From: Alphaproteobacteria bacterium
Lineage (GTDB): Bacteria; Pseudomonadota; Alphaproteobacteria; Caulobacterales; Maricaulaceae
Assembly: GCA_021776705.1 (NCBI GenBank)
Contig: JAJFFL010000021.1
Location: 1 to 32,960 of the forward strand
Direction: 5' to 3'
Length of the DNA: 32,960 nt
Position numbers and translations under genes: made by a program. Positions 1 to 8,508 of the stretch are shown in pieces (the stretch's first letter is position 1; every line of letters starts with the position of its first letter). Below the pieces are notes generated by a model that worked only from the letters and a program-made list of their open reading frames with translations, ran no database searches and had not been told where the DNA came from.

Positions 1-1
1 C

Positions 2-652
2 GAAACCGCGGCGGAAAACGTTCGGCGCGAGGGCGCGACCGTCGTCGCCGTCGCGATCGACGGCCGGGTGGAGGGCCTCATCGCCGTCGCCGATCCGGTG
101 AAGGCGAGCGCCCAGGACGCGGTCGACGCGCTGCACGAGGCTGGAGTGCGGCTGGTGATGATGACCGGCGACAACCGATCGGCCGCCGAGGCGGTGGGCC
201 GGACGCTCGGCATCGACGAAATTCACGCCGAGGTGCTGCCTGAGGAAAAGTCCCGCGTCGTCGAAACCCTTCGCGCCGAGGGCCGCGTCGTCGCCATGGC
301 CGGCGACGGAGTCAACGACGCCCCCGCCCTCGCCGCAGCCGATGTCGGGATCGCCATGGGCACCGGCGCGGACGTGGCCATGGAGACGGCCGGCGTGACT
401 CTGGTGAAGGGCGACCTCGCCGCCTTGGCGCGCGCCCGACGCCTGTCCAAGGCGACGATGACCAACATCCGCCAAAACCTGTTTTTCGCTTTCGCCTACA
501 ACGCTCTCGGCGTCCCGGTCGCGGCCGGAATGCTTTATCCGCTGACCGGATGGTTGCTGAGCCCGATGATCGCGGCTGCGGCCATGTCGGCGTCGTCGGT
601 GTCGGTGATACTTAACGCCGCGCGGCTGTCGCGGGTGAAGCTGGAGAGGTAA
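2..652 (+). CDS. copA: Heavy-metal (Cu+-type) translocating P-type ATPase, C-terminal part (5' truncated by window edge)
   Basis: Frame open from window start; motifs [38 protein letters not shown] and C-terminal [15 protein letters not shown] typical of Cu ATPases. Confidence 0.93.
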   Translation, partial: ETAAENVRREGATVVAVAIDGRVEGLIAVADPVKASAQDAVDALHEAGVRLVMMTGDNRSAAEAVGRTLGIDEIHAEVLPEEKSRVVETLRAEGRVVAMAGDGVNDAPALAAADVGIAMGTGADVAMETAGVTLVKGDLAALARARRLSKATMTNIRQNLFFAFAYNALGVPVAAGMLYPLTGWLLSPMIAAAAMSASSVSVILNAARLSRVKLER

Positions 653-719
653 GATCTGCAGCGAATGGTTGCGCGCCGCCGCACAAGATCGATGATTGAA
701 GCTCTACGGGAGGTCACGA

Positions 720-1166
720 ATGACGCGCCTAAGCCGCCGCACTCTGATCGGCGCCGCGATCGCCGGCGCAGCGTTCGCACGCCCGGTTTTCGCCGCGGTC
801 CCGGAGCTGACCGTCTACAAATCGCCCTCGTGCGGATGCTGCGGCGACTGGGTGGCGCACGTGCGCGACGCCGGATTCTCGGTCCGCGTCGAACATGTCG
901 ACGACCTGATCCCGATCAAGGAGCGATTCGGCGTGCCGCCGGAGCTCGACGCCTGTCACACCGCCATGATCGACGGCTTCGTCGTCGAAGGCCACGTACC
1001 GGCGCGCGAGATCGTGCGCCTGCTCGACGAGCGGCCCGACGCGATCGGCCTCGCCGTTCCCGGCATGCCTCTCGGCTCTCCTGGCATGGAGCAAGGCGAC
1101 GCCGCCGAGCCCTTCGACGTGATCCTGTTTGCGGCGACCGAGCGCCGCGTTTACGCGCGGTACTAG
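720..1166 (+). CDS. DUF411-family metal-associated protein with Tat/Sec-like signal
   Basis: MTRLSRRTLIGAAIAGAAFA signal, VYKSPSCGCCGDWVAHVRDAGF...ACHTAMIDGFVVEGHVPAREI matches the DUF411 pattern. Confidence 0.88.
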   Translation: MTRLSRRTLIGAAIAGAAFARPVFAAVPELTVYKSPSCGCCGDWVAHVRDAGFSVRVEHVDDLIPIKERFGVPPELDACHTAMIDGFVVEGHVPAREIVRLLDERPDAIGLAVPGMPLGSPGMEQGDAAEPFDVILFAATERRVYARY

Positions 1167-1406
1167 ACGCCCCTCACCCCGGGTTCGGAAACGCGATCTG
1201 CGATCGCAAGCCGGCCTGCCTTTCGCGGACGTCAAAGGCGTTTGCGTCGGCCGGCTTCCGGCCGCGGCTTATGATGATTTCGGCGCTTTCTACTGGAATC
1301 CGCGCCGCGACCGGTTCTGCGTCCGGTCTCCTGAATCCGCGACATCCTGCGCGCGCGTGATCCAGCTTCGATCACGAACAGTTTAGACGCTGAGCCCAAT
1401 TCGCCC

Positions 1407-1437
1407 TTGAACCTGTAGCCACTACAGATCGTATCGT
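1407..1437 (+). promoter_or_regulatory. MerR-family-type promoter/operator upstream of merT
   Basis: TTGAAC (1407-1412), 19-nt spacer containing perfect dyad CTGTAG-CCA-CTACAG (1413-1427), then TATCGT (1432-1437). Confidence 0.8.
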
Positions 1438-1461
1438 CGGATCGGTGGTGAGGAACGGTTG

Positions 1462-1857
1462 ATGGAAAACTCAGAAACGAGTGCGGCGAGTTCCTTGGTT
1501 CCGACCCCGGCGGACTCCGGCGACTCATGGTTGGCGACAGGCGGAGTTCTGGGAGCGTTGCTCGCGTCTTCGTGCTGCATTCTGCCGCTCGCGCTCGTGC
1601 TGACAGGGGCAAGCGGCGCATGGATCGGCAGCTTGACCGCGCTGGAGCCCTACAAGCCGTACTTCATCCTCGGCACGTCCGTATTCTTGGCGGCGGGGTT
1701 TTGGCACGTCTACGTCAGGCGCCGGCCGGAGTGCGAGCCGGACTCCTATTGCGCCAAGCCGAAGTCCCGCCTCTTCACCCAAATCGCCCTGTGGGCGGCG
1801 ACCGGACTGGTTCTCGCCGCGGCGACGATCGATCTGTGGGCGCCGCTGTTTTACTGA
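1462..1857 (+). CDS. merT: Mercuric ion transporter MerT
   Basis: Small TM protein with GALLASSCCILPLALVLTGASGAWIGSLTALEPYKPYF; next to merP/merA. Confidence 0.93.
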   Translation: MENSETSAASSLVPTPADSGDSWLATGGVLGALLASSCCILPLALVLTGASGAWIGSLTALEPYKPYFILGTSVFLAAGFWHVYVRRRPECEPDSYCAKPKSRLFTQIALWAATGLVLAAATIDLWAPLFY

Positions 1858-1868
1858 GGAGAGTTCAA

Positions 1869-2267
1869 ATGAAGAAATTCGCCGCACCGCTCGCTCTCGG
1901 ATTGGCGTTGTCGATCTCCGGAGCCGCGATCGCTTTGCCTTCGTCCAGCGTCGAGGCGAGCGCGCTTGGCGCCGTCAAGGCGGACACCCGGACGGTCACT
2001 TTCGAAATTGAAAACATGACATGCGCGATGTGCCCTGTGACGGTTCGCACCGCGATGAAGCGCGTCGACGGCGTGCGGTCGGTTGACGTCGACTTCGACA
2101 ATAAAACCGCCGTGGTGGTGTTCGACCCCGACGTCACGACAGCCGAATTGATTGCGCAAGCGTCCACCGACGTTGGATATCCGGCCTATACGCTGGGCGC
2201 AGAACGCGAAGAGTCGGACGCCGGCGTCGGCCACGAGCAAGATCCTTCTGAAGATCACGACCATTGA
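1869..2267 (+). CDS. merP: Periplasmic mercury-binding protein MerP (HMA domain, His-rich tail)
   Basis: Signal peptide then VTFEIENMTCAMCPVTVRTAMKRVDGV HMA motif (MTCxxC); operon context. Confidence 0.9.
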   Translation: MKKFAAPLALGLALSISGAAIALPSSSVEASALGAVKADTRTVTFEIENMTCAMCPVTVRTAMKRVDGVRSVDVDFDNKTAVVVFDPDVTTAELIAQASTDVGYPAYTLGAEREESDAGVGHEQDPSEDHDH

Positions 2268-3736
2268 CCCGTCCTCGCGCACAAATTGAAAAACCGAATG
2301 GAGAGCCGATTTTGGCCGACGGTTGCAAAAACGCTGGAGAAAATCGCTACGATCTCATCGTGGTTGGGGCCGGCTCCGCCGGTTTTTCAGCTTCGATCAC
2401 GGCCGCGGAACAGGGCGCGCGGGTCGCCCTTATCGGTTTCGGAACCATCGGCGGAACCTGCGTGAATGTCGGTTGCGTGCCGTCAAAGACAATGATCCGC
2501 GCCGCCGAAGCGCTTCACGGCGCGCGTGCGGCCGGCCGTTTTCACGGCATATCCGGTGACGCGCATGTCGACGACTGGTCGGCGATCGTCGCTCACAAAG
2601 ACGAACTCGTGACGAACCTCCGACAGCACAAATATATCGACCTCTTGAGCGCCTACGACGGGATCAATTATTTCGAGGGGGCGGCGCGCCTCGTCGAAGG
2701 GGGCGTCGCCGTCGGAGATCGGCGCTTCGACGCCGACAAAATCATTGTCGCGACGGGCGCGTCGCCGTCGCTGCCGGACATTCCGGGTCTCGACACGACT
2801 CCCTACCTGACCAGCACCTCGGCGTTGGAGCTGCCTCAACTCCCACGCTCGCTCGTCGTCGTCGGCGGCGGCTACCTCGGCTGCGAGCTCGCTCAAATGT
2901 TTTCGCGTTCGGGATGCGCGGTATCGCTCGTGACACGAAGCCGCCTGCTGCCGGAAGCCGAGCCGGAGATTTCCGACGCGCTCGAAACGTACCTCGTCGC
3001 GGAGGGCGTCAACGTTCGACGCGGGCTCTCGTATGTCGAGGCCGCCAAGTCAGACGCCGGCGTGGCGCTCACCATCGCCATCGATGGTGCGAACGAAACT
3101 CTCCACGCCGAGCAGATGCTTCTGACAACCGGCCGCCGCCCCAACACGAAATCGCTCGGTCTCATGGAAGCCGGTGTTGAAATGCTTCCAAACGGCGGAA
3201 TCGTCGTTGATGAGCGGATGCGCACGAATCTGCGCGGCGTCTACGCGGCTGGAGACGTTACGGGGCGCGATCAATTCGTCTACATGGCCGCGTACGGAGC
3301 CAAGTTGGCCGCCAAAAACGCGCTCAACAGCAATTCTCACGCTTATGAAAATGCGGCGATGCCGTGGGTCGTCTTCACGGATCCGCACGTCGCCGGCGCC
3401 GGCCTTTCGGAAGCGCAGGCGCGGGCGGCCGGCCACAGCGTCAAAACGTCGATCGCCTCCCTTTACCAAGTGCCGCGGGCTCTGGCGGCGCGCGACACGC
3501 GGGGGCTCATCAAGCTCGTCGCCGACGCCGACACCGACCGATTGCTCGGCGGGCAGCTGATCGCCCCAGAGGGCGCCGACTCGATTCAAACAATCGTGCT
3601 GGCGCTGAAACACAACATGACCGCGACGGCGTTGGGAGAGACGATCTTTCCCTATTTGACGACGGTCGAAGGGCTGAAACTCGCGGCTCAAGGCTTTGGC
3701 AAAGACGTGACGAAACTGTCCTGTTGCGCCGGATAA
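2264..3736 (+). CDS. merA: Mercury(II) reductase MerA (no N-terminal HMA domain)
   Basis: FAD motif VVGAGSAGFSASI, redox GGTCVNVGCVPSK, C-terminal KLSCCAG vicinal Cys pair; ATGA overlap with merP. Confidence 0.95.
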   Translation: MTRPRAQIEKPNGEPILADGCKNAGENRYDLIVVGAGSAGFSASITAAEQGARVALIGFGTIGGTCVNVGCVPSKTMIRAAEALHGARAAGRFHGISGDAHVDDWSAIVAHKDELVTNLRQHKYIDLLSAYDGINYFEGAARLVEGGVAVGDRRFDADKIIVATGASPSLPDIPGLDTTPYLTSTSALELPQLPRSLVVVGGGYLGCELAQMFSRSGCAVSLVTRSRLLPEAEPEISDALETYLVAEGVNVRRGLSYVEAAKSDAGVALTIAIDGANETLHAEQMLLTTGRRPNTKSLGLMEAGVEMLPNGGIVVDERMRTNLRGVYAAGDVTGRDQFVYMAAYGAKLAAKNALNSNSHAYENAAMPWVVFTDPHVAGAGLSEAQARAAGHSVKTSIASLYQVPRALAARDTRGLIKLVADADTDRLLGGQLIAPEGADSIQTIVLALKHNMTATALGETIFPYLTTVEGLKLAAQGFGKDVTKLSCCAG

Positions 3737-3756
3737 ACCAGGAGCGCATCCCAGCC

Positions 3757-3793
3757 ATGGCGACCACCGATCTCAGACTTCGAGAACCTGGAC
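3757..3793 (+). pseudogene. 5' fragment of a gene downstream of merA, truncated by the IS left end
   Basis: RBS-like AGGAGC then ATG at 3757 (MATTDLRLREPG...), running directly into the IS terminus at ~3790-3794. Confidence 0.5.
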
Positions 3794-3854
3794 TGCCCCC
3801 CGCAAGGTGGCCGGTGAGCTGAGGTAGAGTTGGGCTTCAGATTTGGAGCTGAAC

Positions 3855-4133
3855 ATGCCGAGAAAGCGTTATTCCCCTGAGGAGATCATCGCGACGCTGC
3901 GCGAGACCGAGGTGCGGTTGAGCCGAGGCGAGAGCGTGGGCGCGATCTGCCGCGTCTTGTCGATCTCCGAGCAAAGCTACCACCGCCGGCGTCGCGAGTA
4001 CGGCGGGCTGAAGGTCGATCAAGCCAAGCGGTTGAAGGATCTCGAACGTGAGAATCAGCGGCTGCGTCGCGCCGTCTCCGATCTCACTCTGGACGCTGTG
4101 ATCTTGAAGGAAGCGGCGCGGGGAAACTTCTAA
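3855..4133 (+). CDS. IS3-family transposase OrfA (HTH)
   Basis: MPRKRYSPEEIIATLRETEVRLSRGESVGAICRVLSISEQSYHRRRREYGGL... typical of IS3/IS407 OrfA. Confidence 0.92.
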   Translation: MPRKRYSPEEIIATLRETEVRLSRGESVGAICRVLSISEQSYHRRRREYGGLKVDQAKRLKDLERENQRLRRAVSDLTLDAVILKEAARGNF

Positions 4134-4165
4134 GCCCCTCGCGCCGGCGCGCCTGCGTCGACCAC

Positions 4166-5023
4166 GTGGTGAGCGAGCACGGCGTCTCTCTGAGCCGGGC
4201 TTGCCGCGTCGTCGGCCAGCACCGTTCGACCCAACGCAAGACGCCGCGGGGCCGGAGCGATGAGCCGGCGTTGACCAAGGCCATCATTCGTCTGGCCGAG
4301 CGTTACGGTCGCTTCGGCTATCGGCCCATCACGGCGCTGCCGAACGCGGAAGGCTGGGCGGTGGACGTCAAGCGGGTCTATCGCATCTGGCGACGCGAGG
4401 GGCAGAAAGCGCCAAGAAAACAACCAAAACGCGGACGGCTGTGGCTCGCGGACGGGTCATGCGTGCGGCTGAGGCCGCGGCGCCCCAACCACGTCTGGTC
4501 CTACGACTTCGTCCAGGATCGAACCCACGACGGCAAAGTCTACCGCATGCTCTGCGTCATCGACGAGCACACGCGGGAATGCCTGGCGATCAAGGTTGAC
4601 CGGCGGCTCAACGCGCGAGCCGTGCTGGAGACGTTGGCGGATCTCTTCGTCCGACACGGTCCGCCCGAACACATACGCTCCGACAACGGACCGGAATTCA
4701 TCGCGATTGCGTTGCGTGACTGGCTCACACGGCTCGGCGTGAAGACGCTGTACATCGAGTCCGGTTCTCCGTGGGAGAACGGTTACTGCGAGAGCTTCAA
4801 TTCCAAGCTCCGCGACGAGCTCCTGAACGGGGAGATTTTCTATTCGCTAAAGGAAGCTCAAGTGCTGATCGAATGGTGGCGAACCCACGACAATCGGCTG
4901 CGACCGCACTCGTCGCTCGGTTATCGTCCGCCGGCTCCGAGCGCCGTCTTGCCCCGATCACCTCGACCGCCGTACGGTGCGCTCGCGTTGGCGAGACCGC
5001 CGTCGCAAACCGCCGGAATCTAA
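4166..5023 (+). CDS. IS3-family transposase OrfB (rve, DDE); may start upstream by -1 frameshift from orfA
   Basis: RACRVVGQHRSTQRK...WSYDFVQDRT...SDNGPEFIA...SPWENGYCESFNSKLRDELLN; in -1 frame relative to orfA. Confidence 0.93.
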   Translation: MVSEHGVSLSRACRVVGQHRSTQRKTPRGRSDEPALTKAIIRLAERYGRFGYRPITALPNAEGWAVDVKRVYRIWRREGQKAPRKQPKRGRLWLADGSCVRLRPRRPNHVWSYDFVQDRTHDGKVYRMLCVIDEHTRECLAIKVDRRLNARAVLETLADLFVRHGPPEHIRSDNGPEFIAIALRDWLTRLGVKTLYIESGSPWENGYCESFNSKLRDELLNGEIFYSLKEAQVLIEWWRTHDNRLRPHSSLGYRPPAPSAVLPRSPRPPYGALALARPPSQTAGI

Positions 5024-5054
5024 CTTCGTGCTCTCTGGCCACCTCGAAGGCGCA

Positions 5055-5171
5055 GGTCCCCCCATCGCCCCCTCGACATGTCGTGGCCCCGGATCGATTG
5101 GGGCCGCAGGAATTATTTCCATCCTTTCAAAAAAGGCAATTCTATTCGCCAACACCGCGTGCGAGACGATG
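5055..5171 (-). repeat. 117-bp duplicate (113/117 by eye) of the 5' end/leader of the TIR gene at 30904-31020
   Basis: Ungapped alignment by eye of 5055-5171 with 30904-31020, 4 mismatches. Confidence 0.93.
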
Positions 5172-5226
5172 CATACGTGCATGCAATTGATCAATACTTT
5201 GGTTCCATCGCTGCGAAATCTCTCAC

Positions 5227-5613
5227 TTGCTCCAGTCCACCCATGTCCATTCCCCACATGGGTTCGTCTATGGCGTTGAGGCTCTTTTCTTCGAAGACTA
5301 CGAAGACGGCAACGCCTATGTGGATGAGACCTGGGGCGACCGCGACGGCCCCACGCACACGATGCAGAGGCAGCTTCGGCTGATGTTCGACCGGCTCAGG
5401 TTGCGGCCTGACGACGTTCTCAGCGGCGTATTTGTACCCTTCCGGAGCCCGACCTGGGCCGCCCTTCGCGGCATGGGCGGCGACAAGGCCAAGCGCTTGG
5501 CGGAGCTGGCGGCAGCGGCGGCTGCGCCGGGTTTGACGTTCCGAGACGCACTCAATCGCATTAAGAATCGATTGACCGGATTTGGCCGCGACCTCAATTC
5601 ACCCCACCGATGA
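5227..5613 (+). CDS. Hypothetical protein, possibly a fragment
   Basis: ORF with protein-like composition (YVDETWGDRDGPTHTMQRQLRLMFDRLRLRPDDVLSGVFVPFRSPTWAALRG); start uncertain and no secure family. Confidence 0.4.
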   Translation: MLQSTHVHSPHGFVYGVEALFFEDYEDGNAYVDETWGDRDGPTHTMQRQLRLMFDRLRLRPDDVLSGVFVPFRSPTWAALRGMGGDKAKRLAELAAAAAAPGLTFRDALNRIKNRLTGFGRDLNSPHR

Positions 5614-5743
5614 ATTCTGATTCATGCCCTGAGCGCATCGACTCAAAACCCTCTCGGCATTTCAGTTCGCGACGTCGATCCGCGAACTTCCGACTTGCAC
5701 AGGCCGCGTCAGGCGCGGTCGTCTTGAACCGGAAGAACGATAC

Positions 5744-6220
5744 ATGTTGAACCTCAAGAAAACCGCTATCTACTTATCGGCCTGCGTCGCCGCCGTTTCT
5801 CTCACGACCGCCCCCGCCGTCGCTGACGAGTGCCCCGTCGACCAAGTTCGCGCCAATGCAACGCCGGCCGGCCCGAGCGCCCCTTCTGGCGTCACCGACG
5901 AAGTCATCGCCTCGATAGATCTTGGCCAAGGCTATGGAGTTCCGGGCCGTCTTCTTCGTATGCGTCGGATTGAGATCGATCCGGGCGGCATCGTGCCGTG
6001 GCACGCCCACAATGAGCGGCCGGCCAACATTTATGTGATCGAAGGATCGGTTACTGAATATCGGAGCAATTGCGCCGTTCCGCTTGACCACTCCGCCGGC
6101 GACGTCGTGTCCGAGTCTGGCGAAATCTCACATTGGTGGAGAAACAACAGCGGCGAAACCGCTCTGCTGATCTCCGCTGATCTTCTCCCGCCCGCGAAGG
6201 ACGAAGACGCGACCAACTGA
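5744..6220 (+). CDS. Secreted cupin-domain protein
   Basis: Signal peptide; cupin core IDPGGIVPWHAHNERPANIYVIEGSVTEYRS...AGDVVSESGEISHWWRN. Confidence 0.82.
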   Translation: MLNLKKTAIYLSACVAAVSLTTAPAVADECPVDQVRANATPAGPSAPSGVTDEVIASIDLGQGYGVPGRLLRMRRIEIDPGGIVPWHAHNERPANIYVIEGSVTEYRSNCAVPLDHSAGDVVSESGEISHWWRNNSGETALLISADLLPPAKDEDATN

Positions 6221-6270
6221 CGGACGCCCTCTCCGTCGCATTTCCCCTCGCGTCATTCGACCCTCGCCTT

Positions 6271-6317
6271 GGAGGCGCGGTCCGGGTTCCCCGCCGGAAC
6301 CGCGCCTCCTCCTTATT
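6271..6317 (+). terminator. Rho-independent-like terminator after cupin gene
   Basis: GGAGGCGCGGTCCGG...CCGGAACCGCGCCTCC stem with a 1-nt bulge followed by TCCTTATTTT. Confidence 0.6.
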
Positions 6318-6332
6318 TTCGCAGGTGATCCC

Positions 6333-7568
6333 ATGCGCTTTGCGGCGTCCACGCGAATTGCGCCTTCCTTCCTGAACGCCGCAGCTCCGGCGCTCAGCCT
6401 TTTCATCATCGGCTTGACCGCGTTCCTCACTGTGGTGGATCTCTTCGCCACGCAGGCGATTTTGCCGTCGCTCACAGCGCACTACGGCGTGTCGCCGGCG
6501 GAGATGGGGGTCGCCGTAAACGCCAGCACGCTCGGCATGGCGATCTCCGGCCTTGCGACAGCTCTGTTCAGCCAAAAAATCAATCGTCGATACGGAATCG
6601 TCGCGAGCCTCGCATTGCTCGCCGTGCCGACGGCGCTGTTGGCGCACGCCCCGGATCTGACGACGTTTGCCGCCTTGCGCGTGGCCCAAGGCGTACTGAT
6701 GGCCTCAGCGTTCGCTCTCACTCTCGCCTATCTCGGCGAACGCTGCAGCGCCGCGGCCTCCGCCGGCGCCTTCGCCGCCTACATTACTGGAAACGTCGCC
6801 AGCAACCTCATCGGCCGGCTCATCGCCGCAGCGGCGGCCGGATCATTTGGGCTGGAATGGACATTTTACATGTTCGCCGCGTTGAACCTGCTCGGCGGCG
6901 CGCTTGTCTTCACGACGATTCGCGGAGTCAAAGCGATGCCCGGTCACGAAACGATGGCGAAAACGCCGTTGCAGACACTTGCCGCCCATCTGTCGAATCC
7001 TGAACTGCGAACGGCTTACGCCATCGGGTTCCTGATCCTTTTCGCGTTCATCGGAACCTTCACCTACGTAAATTTCGTACTTGTTCAGCCGCCGCTCGCG
7101 CTTGGAATGACCAGTCTCGGCGTCGTGTACTTCGTCTTCGCGCCGTCAATTCTATCGACACCGATCGCCGGTTCCGTGGTGAGGCGAATGGGGGCCCGTC
7201 GCGGATTGTGGATTGGTTTCGCCGTTGCGATTCTCGGATTGCCCGCGCTCTTGGCGTCAAACCTCTTCTTGATATTGGTCGGGATGGTGCTGATCGCCTG
7301 CGGCACGTTCTTCGCCCAAGCCGTCGCAACCGGTTTCGTTAGCCGAACCGCAACTGCGGACAGAGGCGCGGCGAGCGGATTGTACCTGTCGAGCTACTTT
7401 TCCGGCGGCCTTATCGGCAGCGCGGTGCTCGGCCAGCTTTATGACAAGGCCGGTTGGGCGGCCTGTGTGGGAGGCGTCGGCGCGGCGCTGGCGGCGGCGG
7501 CGGCCCTGTCGTCGCTGATCGGCGCGACACCGCGCGTCGCCGCCGTTGGAGCCGCATCGTCACCATAA
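6333..7568 (+). CDS. MFS transporter
   Basis: 12-TM-like hydrophobic profile; N-terminal LFATQAILPSLTAHYGVSPAEMGVAVNASTLGMAISGLATALFSQKINRRYGIV. Confidence 0.88.
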   Translation: MRFAASTRIAPSFLNAAAPALSLFIIGLTAFLTVVDLFATQAILPSLTAHYGVSPAEMGVAVNASTLGMAISGLATALFSQKINRRYGIVASLALLAVPTALLAHAPDLTTFAALRVAQGVLMASAFALTLAYLGERCSAAASAGAFAAYITGNVASNLIGRLIAAAAAGSFGLEWTFYMFAALNLLGGALVFTTIRGVKAMPGHETMAKTPLQTLAAHLSNPELRTAYAIGFLILFAFIGTFTYVNFVLVQPPLALGMTSLGVVYFVFAPSILSTPIAGSVVRRMGARRGLWIGFAVAILGLPALLASNLFLILVGMVLIACGTFFAQAVATGFVSRTATADRGAASGLYLSSYFSGGLIGSAVLGQLYDKAGWAACVGGVGAALAAAAALSSLIGATPRVAAVGAASSP

Positions 7569-7651
7569 CCAATCAGCATTTCCGCGCAGCCCGAGCTGGG
7601 ATCAGTTTGGGCTCCAGCCCACGCACAAGTCGCCGAGTGAAGGAAACACAA

Positions 7652-8482
7652 ATGACCATGACCCTCACCAAATCCGATCCCGTCAAAACGCTCGCCCGAC
7701 CGCTGGAAGGCAAGACTGCGTTGGTCACCGGATCGACCAGCGGGATTGGCCTTGGCATCGCCGAAGCGCTGGCCGAAGCGGGCGCGACGATCGTTCTCAA
7801 CGGCCTCGGTGACGCTCAAGCCATCGAGACCACCCGCACCGAACTCGCCGACCGTCACGCGGTCAGCGCTCATTTTCACGGCGCGGACTTGTCCAAACCG
7901 GAAGCCGTCGAAGAGATGATCCGCTTTGCTCAGGACGAAGCCGGCGGCGTCGACATCCTGGTCAACAACGCCGGCATTCAATACGTGGCGCCGATCGAAG
8001 AATTCCCGACCGTCAAATGGGACGCGATTCTCGCAATCAATCTTTCCTCGGCGTTTCACACTATCCGAGCCGTAGTGGCTGAGATGAAGGCGAAGGGATA
8101 CGGCCGCATCGTCAACGTAGCGTCGGCGCACGGTCTTGTCGCATCGCCTTTCAAGTCGGCCTATGTGGCGGCCAAGCACGGCGTCGTCGGTCTGACCAAA
8201 GTCGTTGCGCTTGAATCGGCCGAAAGCGGCGTGACCTGCAACGCCATCTGCCCTGGCTACGTTTGGACGCCGCTGGTCGAAAAACAGATTGAAGACCAGG
8301 CGAAAGCACACGGCATCTCGCGCGAGAAAGTGATTTCCGACGTCCTGTTGAAGTCGCAACCGAACAAGCAGTTCGCCACAGTCGAAGAAATCGGGGCACT
8401 CGCCGTTTTCCTCTCCAGTCCCGCCGGCGCGTCGATCACCGGAACCGCCCTGCCCGTCGACGGCGGCTGGACGGCGCATTGA
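7652..8482 (+). CDS. bdhA: SDR-family 3-hydroxybutyrate dehydrogenase-like protein
   Basis: TGSTSGIGLG, NNAGIQYVAPIEEFP, YVAAKHG, NAICPGYVWTPLVEKQI, VDGGWTAH. Confidence 0.85.
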   Translation: MTMTLTKSDPVKTLARPLEGKTALVTGSTSGIGLGIAEALAEAGATIVLNGLGDAQAIETTRTELADRHAVSAHFHGADLSKPEAVEEMIRFAQDEAGGVDILVNNAGIQYVAPIEEFPTVKWDAILAINLSSAFHTIRAVVAEMKAKGYGRIVNVASAHGLVASPFKSAYVAAKHGVVGLTKVVALESAESGVTCNAICPGYVWTPLVEKQIEDQAKAHGISREKVISDVLLKSQPNKQFATVEEIGALAVFLSSPAGASITGTALPVDGGWTAH

Positions 8483-8508
8483 CCCTCAAAACGCAAAAGA
8501 GATCCGCC

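Larger units (their letters stand above)
3794..5054 (+). mobile_element. IS3-family (IS407-group-like) insertion sequence
   Basis: Two ORFs orfA/orfB with DDE integrase; left end GGACTGCCCCCCGCAAGGTGGCCGGTGAGC is imperfectly inverted relative to right end ...GCTCTCTGGCCACCTCGAAGGCGCA; no clear TSD. Confidence 0.85.

Noticed and set aside
1353-1377. CGTGATC-cagcttc-GATCACG hairpin upstream of merT as a terminator
   Set aside because: Short stem without a clear T-tract; could equally be a chance inverted repeat
3790-5060. Target-site duplication around the IS3-family element
   Set aside because: Flanks GGAC (left) and GGTC (right) are not a direct repeat, and the right end appears altered by rearrangement
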